Source of the DNA: an uncultured Lachnospiraceae bacterium
Lineage (GTDB): Bacteria > Bacillota > Clostridia > Lachnospirales > Lachnospiraceae
NCBI GenBank assembly: GCA_949502235.1
Contig: CATBDC010000014.1
Span: forward strand, 1 to 64,000
DNA: 64,000 nt
Direction: 5' to 3'
The notes below the pieces were generated by a model. That model saw only the letters and a program-made list of their open reading frames with translations. It was not told where the DNA came from and made no database searches. Both the position numbers and the translations under genes were made by a program. Positions within the stretch are counted from its first letter, which is position 1, and each line of letters begins with the position of its first letter. Of this stretch, positions 25,063 through 33,516 are shown in pieces.

Positions 25063-25260
25063 ATGAACACAGGTAAAAAAAATACAGAGAAGACAAATGA
25101 AGAAATTATAGATTCCTATGATTATCTGTCAAACGCTGCTTCCACCCAGGACATGACCGGGCTTATTCCGTCTGAACCGGTGTCTAAAGAAGAGCTTGAG
25201 GCCTACGAGGAGCTTTATCATTTTCTTCCTCCAAACAGTGAAGCACGAAATATCGACTGA
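25063..25260 (+). CDS. Small hydrophilic protein of unknown function
   Basis: A strong CAGGAGGTTTTTAT site precedes the ATG at 25063. The 65-aa product is acidic and soluble, with no hydrophobic segment: MNTGKKNTEKTNEEI, SYDYLSNAASTQDMTGLIP, then KEELEAYEELYHFLPP. I do not recognise it. The excellent ribosome site and the neighbour 70 bases downstream on the same strand support a real, well-expressed gene, possibly co-transcribed with the gene at 25330. Confidence 0.65.
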   Translation: MNTGKKNTEKTNEEIIDSYDYLSNAASTQDMTGLIPSEPVSKEELEAYEELYHFLPPNSEARNID

Positions 25261-25329
25261 TATTTAAGGGGTTATCATTCACGCCCCCCTTTTTATGGCA
25301 TATATTAATGAAAAACCGGAGTTTTTATT

Positions 25330-25803
25330 ATGCCTACAACTTTAATGCCTATTACCGGAGTGGTACAAAACGTATCTTCCTTTGGAGAGAACTGCTGCGA
25401 GCAGCAGGTGACCATCCGCAGCGACAGCGGTATCAGCCACTTTATTATAAGCGCGGACACTTATGTGATTGGGGAGGTACGTCTGCGCCCCGGTATGAAT
25501 GTCACAGCCTTTTATGACGCCTCCCTGCCGATTCCTCTTATCTTTCCGCCCAGGTATCAGGCGGTTATTATTGGAAGAAGAAATCCTTCTGAAAATATTT
25601 TCGCAGGATTTTTTGATGAAACACTGACTGCAGAGGACAATGCGCTGACTTTGAATATTGCACGTTCCACCGAGGTTGTTACCTCTAACGGCCAGCTTTT
25701 TAGATGCCGCCCGGAAAACCAGATGCTGATTGTCTACTACAGCGCCACAACACGCAGTATCCCTCCCCAGACAACCCCGCGGAAGATTATCGTTATGTGT
25801 TAG
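25330..25803 (+). CDS. Conserved-looking hypothetical protein
   Basis: The 157-aa product is largely beta-strand-like with no membrane segment: MPTTLMPITGVVQNVSSFGEN, ISHFIISADTYVIGEVRLRPGMNVTAFY (resembling an OB- or S1-like barrel) and a C-terminal strand-rich region ending PRKIIVMC. I do not recognise a named family. It is preceded by GGAGTTTTTATT, a fair ribosome site. Four cysteines, including a CC pair near 22, might bind metal. A promoter for the next gene (ansA) starts 10 bases after its stop. Confidence 0.55.
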   Translation: MPTTLMPITGVVQNVSSFGENCCEQQVTIRSDSGISHFIISADTYVIGEVRLRPGMNVTAFYDASLPIPLIFPPRYQAVIIGRRNPSENIFAGFFDETLTAEDNALTLNIARSTEVVTSNGQLFRCRPENQMLIVYYSATTRSIPPQTTPRKIIVMC

Positions 25804-25812
25804 GGTTTATGA

Positions 25813-25841
25813 TTGACATTTGATATCTTTCCTTATATCAT
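25813..25841 (+). promoter_or_regulatory. Promoter of the asparaginase gene
   Basis: Consensus TTGACA (25813-25818), 17-base spacer, TATCAT (25836-25841), 40 bases before the start codon. Confidence 0.75.
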
Positions 25842-25881
25842 GTAGTAGGGATTTTTATTTAACATTTGAGAGGAAACGAAT

Positions 25882-26886
25882 ATGAAAAAAATACTTATGA
25901 TTGCCACAGGCGGCACAATTGCTTCCGTAGGAAGCGAGCATGGCCTTACTCCGGCCATGACAGGGGAGGAACTGGCTTCCAACGTACCCGGTATTCAGGA
26001 CAAATGTGAGCTTACTGTCCTGCAGCTTATGAACATCGACAGTACTAATATGCGCCCGCGGGGCTGGCTTAAAATCCGTGATGCCATTATGGATCATTAT
26101 GAGCTTTACGATGGATTCGTTATTTTACACGGAACGGATACACTGGCATACACGGCAGCCGCGCTCTCCTATCTGATACAAGACAACCAAAAGCCCATTG
26201 TCCTTACCGGCTCCCAGAAGCCCATGGGAAATCCTTACACAGACGCCAGGATTAACATTTACCAGAGTATTCTGTACGCACTGGATGACCAGTCCTGCCA
26301 GGTATCCATTGTCTTCAACGGAAAGGCTGTTGCCGGAACCCGGGCGAGAAAGCAGCGCACCAGAAGCTTTGACGCATTTGAAAGCATGAATTTCCCGCTT
26401 CTTGCAGTCATCCATGACGACCGCATCATCCGTCATTACACCGGAAGCCTTCCGGGAGAGGATGAGCTTAATACCTACAGCCGGCTTGGTGACCGGGTCT
26501 TTGTTCTTAAGCTGACCCCGGAGGTAAAACCGGACATCTTCGAGCTTTTGAGCGGCAGCTATGATGCTATTATTCTGGAAACCTTCGGAATCGGAGGAAT
26601 TCCGGAATATGAGGATGCTTCCTTCGAAAAAGCTATCTTCGGATGGGTAGACGCAGGAAAAACCCTCGCCGTAACCACACAGGTGCCGGAGGAAGGCTGT
26701 GACTTAGAAGTGTATAAGGTGGGGAAAAAATACAGTGAGCATCCCCTTATCCTGCAGGCAGGAGATATGACAACCGAATCCATAGTTGCCAAGCTCATGT
26801 GGATACTGGGCCAGACTGACAAACCCGATGAAATCCGGAAGCTGTTTTATAAGACTATAAATCATGACCGGAGTATAGGAATTTAA
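25882..26886 (+). CDS. ansA: L-asparaginase (type I-like, cytoplasmic)
   Basis: Converts L-asparagine to aspartate and ammonia. The 334-aa protein starts MKKILMIATGGTIAS, with the first catalytic threonine in TGGTIAS at about residue 10. The second motif is HGTDTLAYTAAALSYL near 80-95, with catalytic T and D; LTGSQKPM and TDARINIY are also standard. The C-terminal domain (ILETFGIGGIPEYED, TTQVPEEGCDL) is complete. It lacks a signal peptide, as in cytoplasmic AnsA. The start is supported by GAGAGGAAACGAAT. It is a single-gene unit closed by the strong hairpin at 26892-26923. Confidence 0.94.
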   Translation: MKKILMIATGGTIASVGSEHGLTPAMTGEELASNVPGIQDKCELTVLQLMNIDSTNMRPRGWLKIRDAIMDHYELYDGFVILHGTDTLAYTAAALSYLIQDNQKPIVLTGSQKPMGNPYTDARINIYQSILYALDDQSCQVSIVFNGKAVAGTRARKQRTRSFDAFESMNFPLLAVIHDDRIIRHYTGSLPGEDELNTYSRLGDRVFVLKLTPEVKPDIFELLSGSYDAIILETFGIGGIPEYEDASFEKAIFGWVDAGKTLAVTTQVPEEGCDLEVYKVGKKYSEHPLILQAGDMTTESIVAKLMWILGQTDKPDEIRKLFYKTINHDRSIGI

Positions 26887-26891
26887 ATATG

Positions 26892-26923
26892 GGGACGGGG
26901 AAAAATTCATTTTTCCCCGTCCC
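26892..26923. terminator. Strong hairpin of the GGGGACGGG repeat family after ansA
   Basis: A 14-bp perfect stem, GGGACGGGGAAAAA / TTTTTCCCCGTCCC, around TTCA, lying between convergent ansA and leuS. The GGGGACGGG core occurs again at 30021-30057, so it may be a dispersed repeat that acts as a terminator. Confidence 0.75.
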
Positions 26924-26953
26924 AGATTCGTTTTACCCTGTCCCTTTTCTCAT

Positions 26954-29383
26954 TTATTTCTGCACAATATTTATAATCTTTTTCGGGACATAAATCTCTT
27001 TCACGACAGTCCCTGTAATCTTGTCGGCAATCGCTTTTCTTCCTGCCGCAACTGCATCTTCCTTAGAAATATCAACAGGAATGGATATGACAGCCTTCGT
27101 CTTTCCATTAAGCTGTACCGGAACTTCTATCTCGTCATCCTTCATGGCCTCTTCATCATAAACCGGCCAGCCGGCTCTAAAGACGCTTCCCTCATGGCCT
27201 AACTGCTCCCATGCTTCCTCTGCGATATGGGGCGCAAAGGGAGAAAGAAGCACTGCCATGGCAGATAATGTGTCTATATCAATTCCGCCCGCATCCTTAG
27301 CAAGCTCTATGAGCCTGTTATTGTGCTCCATGAATCCGGAAATTGCCGTGTTCAGGCTGAAGCTCTCCAGACGGGTTGTGATGTCCTTAATCAGCCTGTG
27401 ACGCTCCTTAATCATCTCTTTTGTTGCAGTCACATTCGCATCCTTGCTGTCCATCACAAGATTCCAATATCTCTTGAGGAAACGATTTACGCCATCGATT
27501 CCCCTGTCATCCCACTCAGCGTCTAACTCCGGCGGGCCTACAAACAGCTCATACATTCTTAAGGAGTCGCACCCATAATCTCTTACCAGGTCGTCAGGAG
27601 ATACAACGTTTCCCTTGGACTTGCTCATCTTGATTCCATTTTTCCCGGTAATCATTCCCTGGTTAAACAGCTTGTGGAACGGCTCGTCAAAATCTACAAC
27701 GCCGATATCACACAAAAACTTTGTATAAAATCTTGAGTACAGAAGATGAAGCACCGCATGCTCCACGCCGCCGATATACATATCTACCGGAAGCATCTCA
27801 TCTGCCTTTTCCCTTGAAACAAGCTCCTTATCATTATGGTTGTCCACATAACGAAGGAAATACCAGGAGGAGCCCGCCCACTGGGGCATTGTGTTTGTCT
27901 CACGCTTTGCGGGTTTCCCGCATACCGGACACGTACAGTTTACCCATTCGTCAATAGCGGCAAGGGGCGATTCCCCGGTTCCCGTAGGCTCATAGGATTC
28001 TACCTCCGGAAGGCGCAGAGGCAGCTCTTCCTCCGGCACCGGCACACAGCCGCAGTCCGGGCAGTGCACAATGGGAATCGGCTCTCCCCAGTAACGCTGG
28101 CGGGAGAATACCCAGTCGCGGAGCTTATAATTAACAGTCGCGCGTCCCAGTCCTCTCTCCTCAATAATATGGGGAGCCTCTTTTTTAAGAACCGCAGATT
28201 CCATACCGTTCCACTCACCGGAATTAATCATCGTTCCGCTGGCTTCCGTGTAGGCCTCTGTCATATTTTCAATCTCTTTTCCGTCCTTAGCGATAACCTG
28301 CACAATCGGAATACCGAATTTTTTCGCAAACTCAAAGTCACGGTCATCATGAGCAGGCACGCACATGATGGCGCCTGTACCATAGTCTGCAAGCACATAA
28401 TCAGAAAGCCAGATCGGCGTCTTTTCTCCATTCAAAGGATTCACCGCATAGCTTCCCGTAAATACGCCGGTCTTTTCCTTATCCTGCATACGGTCAACAT
28501 TTGACTTCATGGACGCATCATAAATATACTTCTCTACTGCCTCTCTTGTCTCGTCAGTAGCAAGAGATGCTGCCAGCTCATGCTCCGGCGCAAGCACCAT
28601 GAAGGTAGCTCCGTATAAGGTATCCGGCCTTGTGGTATAGACAGTAATCTTTTCTTCTCTTCCGTCTACAGGGAAATCTACCTCTGCGCCGTAGGATTTG
28701 CCGATCCAGTCTGTCTGCATCTTCTTAACCTTCTCCGGCCAGTCAAGCTTGTCAAGATCATTTAAAAGACGCTCTGCATAGGCAGTAATCTTAAGCATCC
28801 ACTGGCGCAGGTTCTTCTTCGTCACCTCCGCGCCGCAGCGCTCGCACTTCCCGTTTACAACCTCCTCGTTTGCAAGGCCTGTCTTACAGGACGGACACCA
28901 GTTGATGGGAAATTCCTTCTCATAGGCAAGTCCTTCCTTAAACATCTTTACAAAGATCCACTGAGTCCATTTATAAAAGTCCGGATCTGTTGTATTCACC
29001 TCTCTGTCCCAGTCGTAGAGAGCCGCAATTTCATTAATCTGCTTCTTGATATTCTTCACGTTCTCCGCAGTGGAGATAGCCGGGTGTACTCCCATCTTAA
29101 TAGCATAATTCTCTGCCGGAAGGCCGAAGGCATCCCATCCCATGGGGTGTACAATATAATAGCCCTGCTGGAGCTTGTACCTGCTCCATACATCAGAAAT
29201 AACATAGCCTCTCCAGTGCCCTACGTGAAGGCCGTTTCCTGACGGGTAGGGAAACATGTCCAGACAGTAATATTTCTGCTTTTTCTTTCCATTCTCATCG
29301 GTTTCCGGATTCACGGGCTGCTCTGCCCATCTTTCCCTCCATTTTTTCTCAATCGCTTTATGATTATAAGGGATCTTCGACAT
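26954..29383 (-). CDS. leuS: Leucyl-tRNA synthetase
   Basis: Charges tRNA-Leu. I choose the second in-frame ATG at 29383 because AGGAG (29396-29392) is 8 bases away from it and only 2 from the ATG at 29389; this gives 809 aa, normal for bacterial LeuRS. Signatures: HIGH as PYPSGNGLHVGHWRGY near 45-60, a zinc-type insertion CPSCKTGLANEEVVNGKCERCG near 155-177, the editing (CP1) domain with TRPDTLYGATFM, and KMSKS as GIKMSKSKGNVVSPDD near 575. The anticodon-binding domain and LeuRS C-terminal domain follow. I see no T-box leader: the gap to the divergent gene is only about 200 bases with a plus-strand promoter in it. Confidence 0.97.
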   Translation of the reverse strand: MSKIPYNHKAIEKKWRERWAEQPVNPETDENGKKKQKYYCLDMFPYPSGNGLHVGHWRGYVISDVWSRYKLQQGYYIVHPMGWDAFGLPAENYAIKMGVHPAISTAENVKNIKKQINEIAALYDWDREVNTTDPDFYKWTQWIFVKMFKEGLAYEKEFPINWCPSCKTGLANEEVVNGKCERCGAEVTKKNLRQWMLKITAYAERLLNDLDKLDWPEKVKKMQTDWIGKSYGAEVDFPVDGREEKITVYTTRPDTLYGATFMVLAPEHELAASLATDETREAVEKYIYDASMKSNVDRMQDKEKTGVFTGSYAVNPLNGEKTPIWLSDYVLADYGTGAIMCVPAHDDRDFEFAKKFGIPIVQVIAKDGKEIENMTEAYTEASGTMINSGEWNGMESAVLKKEAPHIIEERGLGRATVNYKLRDWVFSRQRYWGEPIPIVHCPDCGCVPVPEEELPLRLPEVESYEPTGTGESPLAAIDEWVNCTCPVCGKPAKRETNTMPQWAGSSWYFLRYVDNHNDKELVSREKADEMLPVDMYIGGVEHAVLHLLYSRFYTKFLCDIGVVDFDEPFHKLFNQGMITGKNGIKMSKSKGNVVSPDDLVRDYGCDSLRMYELFVGPPELDAEWDDRGIDGVNRFLKRYWNLVMDSKDANVTATKEMIKERHRLIKDITTRLESFSLNTAISGFMEHNNRLIELAKDAGGIDIDTLSAMAVLLSPFAPHIAEEAWEQLGHEGSVFRAGWPVYDEEAMKDDEIEVPVQLNGKTKAVISIPVDISKEDAVAAGRKAIADKITGTVVKEIYVPKKIINIVQK

Positions 29384-29497
29384 TTTCATTACTCCTTATC
29401 TACGTTTCTTTATATCTTCATAATTATAAGAAGAATGTTAATATAAGTCAAGCAATTTTAGAAATCTGTAAGGATTATCACTAAGTTTAAATTATGG

Positions 29498-29526
29498 TTG
29501 TTCCAGTCCTGTCTTTCGTGTATAAT
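29498..29526 (+). promoter_or_regulatory. Promoter of the small P-loop gene
   Basis: TTGTTC (29498-29503), 17-base spacer, consensus TATAAT (29521-29526). The start codon is 64 bases downstream, so there is a short untranslated leader. Confidence 0.75.
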
Positions 29527-29589
29527 AGAGATAAGTAAACGGTACTGAGAAGGATCAGTATAATATGATACATAAAGGAGAGTTCGCCA

Positions 29590-30012
29590 ATGGTAAATTT
29601 ATTAACAGGCCCGAAAGGGAGCGGCAAGACACAGCAGATGATTGAGCTGGCTAACAAAAAAGCGAAGGAATGTAACGGAAATGTTGTATTTATCAAGAAG
29701 ACTCACAGAGATACAGCAAGTGTAACATTTGACATCCGTACAATCTGTATGGATGACTACACCTCTATAACGAATATTGATGAATATATCGGATTTTTAT
29801 ATGGTATGTATAGTTCCAACCATGATATTGAATGTGTATTTATTGATGGTATTCTGAAGCACGCAGACGTTTCCCTTGAGAATATGCCTGAATTTATTGA
29901 CAGGCTGAATAAAATATCCAGAGAATGCGGCATTGAATTCTATGTAAGCATCAGCGGAACAAAGGATGATCTGAAGGAAGTATCTCCTGAAGGCGTCAGC
30001 TACATAAACTAA
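29590..30012 (+). CDS. Small P-loop protein of unknown function
   Basis: The 140-aa product has a Walker A GPKGSGKTQQM at residues 7-17, LANKKAKECNGNVVFIKKT, and a Walker-B-like strand ECVFIDGILKHAD near 84-96, ending EFYVSISGTKDDL. The layout is that of a minimal RecA-like or thymidine-kinase-like ATPase without a visible partner domain. The start has AAAGGAGAGTTCGCCA upstream. It stands alone between leuS (divergent) and the lacI-type gene (convergent). I know similar small ATPases only as hypothetical proteins in Clostridia; no role can be named. Confidence 0.75.
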   Translation: MVNLLTGPKGSGKTQQMIELANKKAKECNGNVVFIKKTHRDTASVTFDIRTICMDDYTSITNIDEYIGFLYGMYSSNHDIECVFIDGILKHADVSLENMPEFIDRLNKISRECGIEFYVSISGTKDDLKEVSPEGVSYIN

Positions 30013-30020
30013 ACTATGAA

Positions 30021-30057
30021 TTGGGGACGGGTAGAATGAGAAAGTACCTGTCCCCAA
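30021..30057. terminator. Hairpin of the GGGGACGGG repeat family after the P-loop gene
   Basis: TTGGGGACGGGTA (30021-30033) pairs with TACCTGTCCCCAA (30045-30057) with a single G-U pair. It lies between convergent genes, 8 bases after the stop at 30012. Confidence 0.7.
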
Positions 30058-30065
30058 TCTGTTTC

Positions 30066-31091
30066 TTAAATATTCTGTTTAATATGAATGGAAAGCTCTG
30101 TCAGATACTGCTTCTTCGGAACGATTCCCAGTCCAATGTAATCATAGAGAATCTGAAGAGGAAGCGCCCCCTGTTTCTCCGGCTGCTGCCCGATTGTGGC
30201 CACAATAATCCCTCTGTCCATCAGGCTCTTCTGCTTCTGGATGATATCATTTGTAATAATCTTGATCCTTTTATCTTTATCAAGCTCGGATATCTTCTCA
30301 CAGATGCTGTAATCTCCGGGATTGACTACATACAATGCATCCAAATCGGGATGATTTCTTACAACCTCCAGGATATTTTCATAGTCCCCCTTTTGGAATA
30401 CAAAATCAAAATTTCGGTTCACGATCTGAATATCCGGATATTCCTTGTCAAGCTCCCCAAGGAAGCCTTCCAGCCTCTGACGGAATGACGGGGATATCTG
30501 GTCAAAGTTTGTGGATACGGCAATCTTTCCCTTTTCTCTTGTGGCAAGGGCTACCAGTCCTGCCGCCACACGGCCTGACGCATAATAATCACAGCCCACA
30601 TAGGAAAGGCGGGAGCTCTCTTTCATGTCAAGATTGAAGAAAACCATGGGAACGTTTTTTTCGTCCATCCGCTTTACAAATGCTTCAATGGAATTCATCT
30701 TAAGGGGAAGCAGCGCAATTCCATCCATCTCGTCTGCCTCTGCCTGGGCAAGCAGGGGTGCGATAAACTGATCCGACAGCTGCTTTATGAGATAAAATTT
30801 TACCGTGACGCCGTAGGTTTTCAGTTCCTCTGCCTTTTTTCTGGCCGCCCGGTACACGTCAGAAAAAAACAGATCCACCGGAGTATCGCATACAATAAAG
30901 CCAAGCCTTATTTTTTTCTTTCTGGCTGCCAGCATCTGCCCCGCCATATTAGGCTCATAGCCCAGACGGTCAGCAATTTCCTTCACCTTTTGGTATGTAT
31001 CCGCGTTTACCCCCGGACGGTTGTTTAACACTCTGTCCACGGTTCCTCTTGAAACCCCGGCTATCTCTGCTATCTTTTTGATCGTTACCAT
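30066..31091 (-). CDS. LacI-family transcriptional regulator of the GH43 locus
   Basis: In the 341-aa regulator, residues 1-60 are the LacI helix-turn-helix and hinge (VTIKKIAEIAGVSRGTVDRVLNNRPGVNADTYQKV, then LGYEPNMAGQML). The remainder is a periplasmic-binding-protein-like sugar sensor (IRLGFIVCDTPVDLFFSDVYRAA to the end). It lies 3' of the sugar ABC/GH43 genes in the same direction. A TATAAT box near 31130-31135 on the minus strand suggests its own promoter. The palindrome CCGTGCACGG at 41012-41021, just inside the transcript start of the rbsB-like gene, has the centre CG/GC symmetry expected of a LacI-family operator. Confidence 0.92.
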   Translation of the reverse strand: MVTIKKIAEIAGVSRGTVDRVLNNRPGVNADTYQKVKEIADRLGYEPNMAGQMLAARKKKIRLGFIVCDTPVDLFFSDVYRAARKKAEELKTYGVTVKFYLIKQLSDQFIAPLLAQAEADEMDGIALLPLKMNSIEAFVKRMDEKNVPMVFFNLDMKESSRLSYVGCDYYASGRVAAGLVALATREKGKIAVSTNFDQISPSFRQRLEGFLGELDKEYPDIQIVNRNFDFVFQKGDYENILEVVRNHPDLDALYVVNPGDYSICEKISELDKDKRIKIITNDIIQKQKSLMDRGIIVATIGQQPEKQGALPLQILYDYIGLGIVPKKQYLTELSIHIKQNI

Positions 31092-31157
31092 TTCTGATTC
31101 CTCGCCCGCATAATCAATTTATATCCTATTATAACACGTATCCGGACAATCTTAACC

Positions 31158-33488
31158 TTAAATCGAAAAAATCTTCTCATTTTCAAGGGAACCGTATTTC
31201 TCTTTCAGATAATCCAGGTTTAAAAGAGCCATCCCATTTACAAAGCCATTACAGGTATCATTATCATCTCCCTTATTTTTTGATGCCGCTCCGGAAAACT
31301 CACTGTACTTTGTGTCTGCCAGCCACAGAGACGTCATATAGCCCTCACACTGGACTCCCTCCATTGCATAGCCGTACATGTCCTCTGAGGACGACAGGCC
31401 CTGCTGCATCCCTCTGGTGACGGCTTTTGCAAGCTTCGCAAGCCTGCTATCGCCGCAATATCCGGCGATCCTTAAAAGCTCGGGCACTACCTCCTGAAAG
31501 GAGCAGTCCACGTAGCTTCCTGCCGGAATTACATCACAGCCTGCCCATCCTGTCGTCTTAAAGCCATGTCTTCCAAGCAGGGTCTTTCTGTCAAAAGGAA
31601 TATCCCACAGATAGACCCAGCTTGCCAGAATTCTGGCAGTGTCACGGGCATCCTGAAGATATTTTTCCTCCTTGCCCTGTTCATAAAGTAAAAGCATACT
31701 GCGCATAACAAACATTGCTGCAGCCGCGTCTATCTTTACTGATTTTTTGTGGGAGGTATCATTGATGCCCCCTATATATACGCCGTTCTTAATATAATTC
31801 TCCCGAATGAATTCTGCCGCCTTCTTTGCAGATACAAGATATTTCTCCTGTTTTGTGTACTGATATACCTCCACCAGCAAGGGGATTGGAAATATAGCGC
31901 CTGACCCCTGCTCCATTTCAGAGCTTCCGAACCACTGGGACGGACTCTTTAGTGGCTCACCGTCCATCGCATACCCCCTGTTCCACGAGCCGTTAGTATT
32001 CTGTACCAAGAGCAGCCTGTCGCAGAAATCTACGACAGCAGAAAGCCATTCCTCATGGACACAGCCCTTTTCCTTTTCCAGTAAATAGGACTTCATGAGA
32101 TAATACATGGTGTCAGTCATGGATCTGCAGTAATTTCCTTCTGTTTTTTTAAGCTCCCCGGCTATCTTCATTAAGGAGTCTGTAATCTGGCTCCCCAGAT
32201 ATTTCTCAAGCTCCTGTCTGTCACTGGAATACTGGAAGGGGAGCAGAATTCCCGTCCACCAGTACACCGTTTTTTCCTTATCCACGTGATAGATCCCATT
32301 GGGAAATCCAGATTCTTCTATACAGCTATTTACAAAATAATCCAGTGTCTTTAAGGCCCTCTTTCTGTACTCCCCTGCCATACCCGGCCGGGCTTCTTCC
32401 TCCTCCCAGGCCGCAGAGAGCATGTCATATGCCAGCAGGGTCTGTGCGCCGCAGAATCCGTATTCGAGAATGTTCTGCTTTCCATATCTCTGCCGGGGCG
32501 AAAAATGCACGAAATATCCGGCTGGGTTTCCCTTCTTTTCCGGAAATTCCCTAAAGCTTTCATGAATCATCCTTCTCCGGTACTGTCTTGCCTTTTCTAA
32601 GGAAAAATGAAGCTTCACATCTGCGTCCAGCATCCTGTCCATCTGAAAAGCAGTGGTACTCCAGGATGCTTCCGTAAGGCTTCGGGCTTCCCCTCCATAC
32701 AGCAGGTAGGACATCTCAAAGACGCTTCCTTCCTTAATCTCCCTGTATGCCGACCATCCTGACCCGTCAACATTCAGGCAGAAGGAATTTCTCTCATAAA
32801 AAGGATAATCACAGCGCAGGATATATTCTCCTGCATGGCACTTAGACGGTGATATTCCAAGGGAGCCAATATCCGTATCATGCAGAAAATGCCTTGCGTT
32901 TATCTGTTCCCGGGTAATTGTCTGATCCCTCCGGGGCTTAACCGCCCTGATGAGGGACAAAAAACAACCGCTTTTTTGCGCATAGGATGTCATCGACAGG
33001 GACGGATTCCTGTCATCCTTATAATCCTGTACATAGGTGCCGAGATAATCCTCTATGCCGTCCCCGTCTGTATCATTTTTATTATAAAAGGCGCCTGGTA
33101 TAAGAAACTGATAGTCCTTGAAAGACTTTTCCTGTTCTCCCCTGCATCGAAACTCCGTGGTCAGCCTTATTCCCGTCACCTTTTTGAAACGGATGCACTC
33201 TGCCTTTCTTTCTAAAGTACAATAATTACCTTCTATCCTCCACACATCTGTGATTCTGTAGCGGTTTCCATAAAGATCTTCCGCCTCTGCCCTGCCGTAA
33301 TATTCCTTCCCGGAGCCTTCACACTCCTCATAACGAAGCTTTTTCCCTGCCCCTTTTCTATCTGTCAGGACAGCCGGATAGTCTAAAAGTACACGTAATC
33401 TAAAGGAAGGGTCCTTCCCGGGAGCTTCCACCAGAAACTCCAAAGAATATTTTTCGTACTGCTTTATCCTGCGGATGCTTATGCCCAT
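31158..33488 (-). CDS. Unknown 776-aa protein, paralogue of the 772-aa protein; putative six-hairpin glycosidase-like enzyme
   Basis: The start at the ATG at 33488 is fixed by GAGGAGAGATAAGATT and by alignment with the paralogue at 35132-37450 (both begin near QYEKYS). An N-terminal beta-rich part holds YNKNDTDGDGIEDYLGTY near 135-152, with a DxDxDG calcium-loop pattern. A helical part follows with repeated W, Y and G motifs (FSPRQRYGKQNILEYGFCGAQTLL, YWWTGILLPFQYS, QNTNGSWNRGYAMDG, CDVIPAGSYVDC), like (alpha/alpha)6-barrel glycosidases and lyases. There is no signal peptide, so it is cytoplasmic, acting on imported oligosaccharide (inference). I cannot assign a family. Confidence 0.75.
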   Translation of the reverse strand: MGISIRRIKQYEKYSLEFLVEAPGKDPSFRLRVLLDYPAVLTDRKGAGKKLRYEECEGSGKEYYGRAEAEDLYGNRYRITDVWRIEGNYCTLERKAECIRFKKVTGIRLTTEFRCRGEQEKSFKDYQFLIPGAFYNKNDTDGDGIEDYLGTYVQDYKDDRNPSLSMTSYAQKSGCFLSLIRAVKPRRDQTITREQINARHFLHDTDIGSLGISPSKCHAGEYILRCDYPFYERNSFCLNVDGSGWSAYREIKEGSVFEMSYLLYGGEARSLTEASWSTTAFQMDRMLDADVKLHFSLEKARQYRRRMIHESFREFPEKKGNPAGYFVHFSPRQRYGKQNILEYGFCGAQTLLAYDMLSAAWEEEEARPGMAGEYRKRALKTLDYFVNSCIEESGFPNGIYHVDKEKTVYWWTGILLPFQYSSDRQELEKYLGSQITDSLMKIAGELKKTEGNYCRSMTDTMYYLMKSYLLEKEKGCVHEEWLSAVVDFCDRLLLVQNTNGSWNRGYAMDGEPLKSPSQWFGSSEMEQGSGAIFPIPLLVEVYQYTKQEKYLVSAKKAAEFIRENYIKNGVYIGGINDTSHKKSVKIDAAAAMFVMRSMLLLYEQGKEEKYLQDARDTARILASWVYLWDIPFDRKTLLGRHGFKTTGWAGCDVIPAGSYVDCSFQEVVPELLRIAGYCGDSRLAKLAKAVTRGMQQGLSSSEDMYGYAMEGVQCEGYMTSLWLADTKYSEFSGAASKNKGDDNDTCNGFVNGMALLNLDYLKEKYGSLENEKIFSI

Positions 33489-33516
33489 AATCTTATCTCT
33501 CCTCGTTGTTATAGCA

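Noticed and set aside
29384-29589. T-box leader for leuS
   Set aside because: No AGGGUGGNACCGCG-type sequence on the minus strand and a plus-strand promoter occupies the gap.
30066-31091. LacI gene belonging to the upstream P-loop gene's unit
   Set aside because: The two are convergent and separated by a hairpin; the LacI gene is instead in line with the sugar genes.
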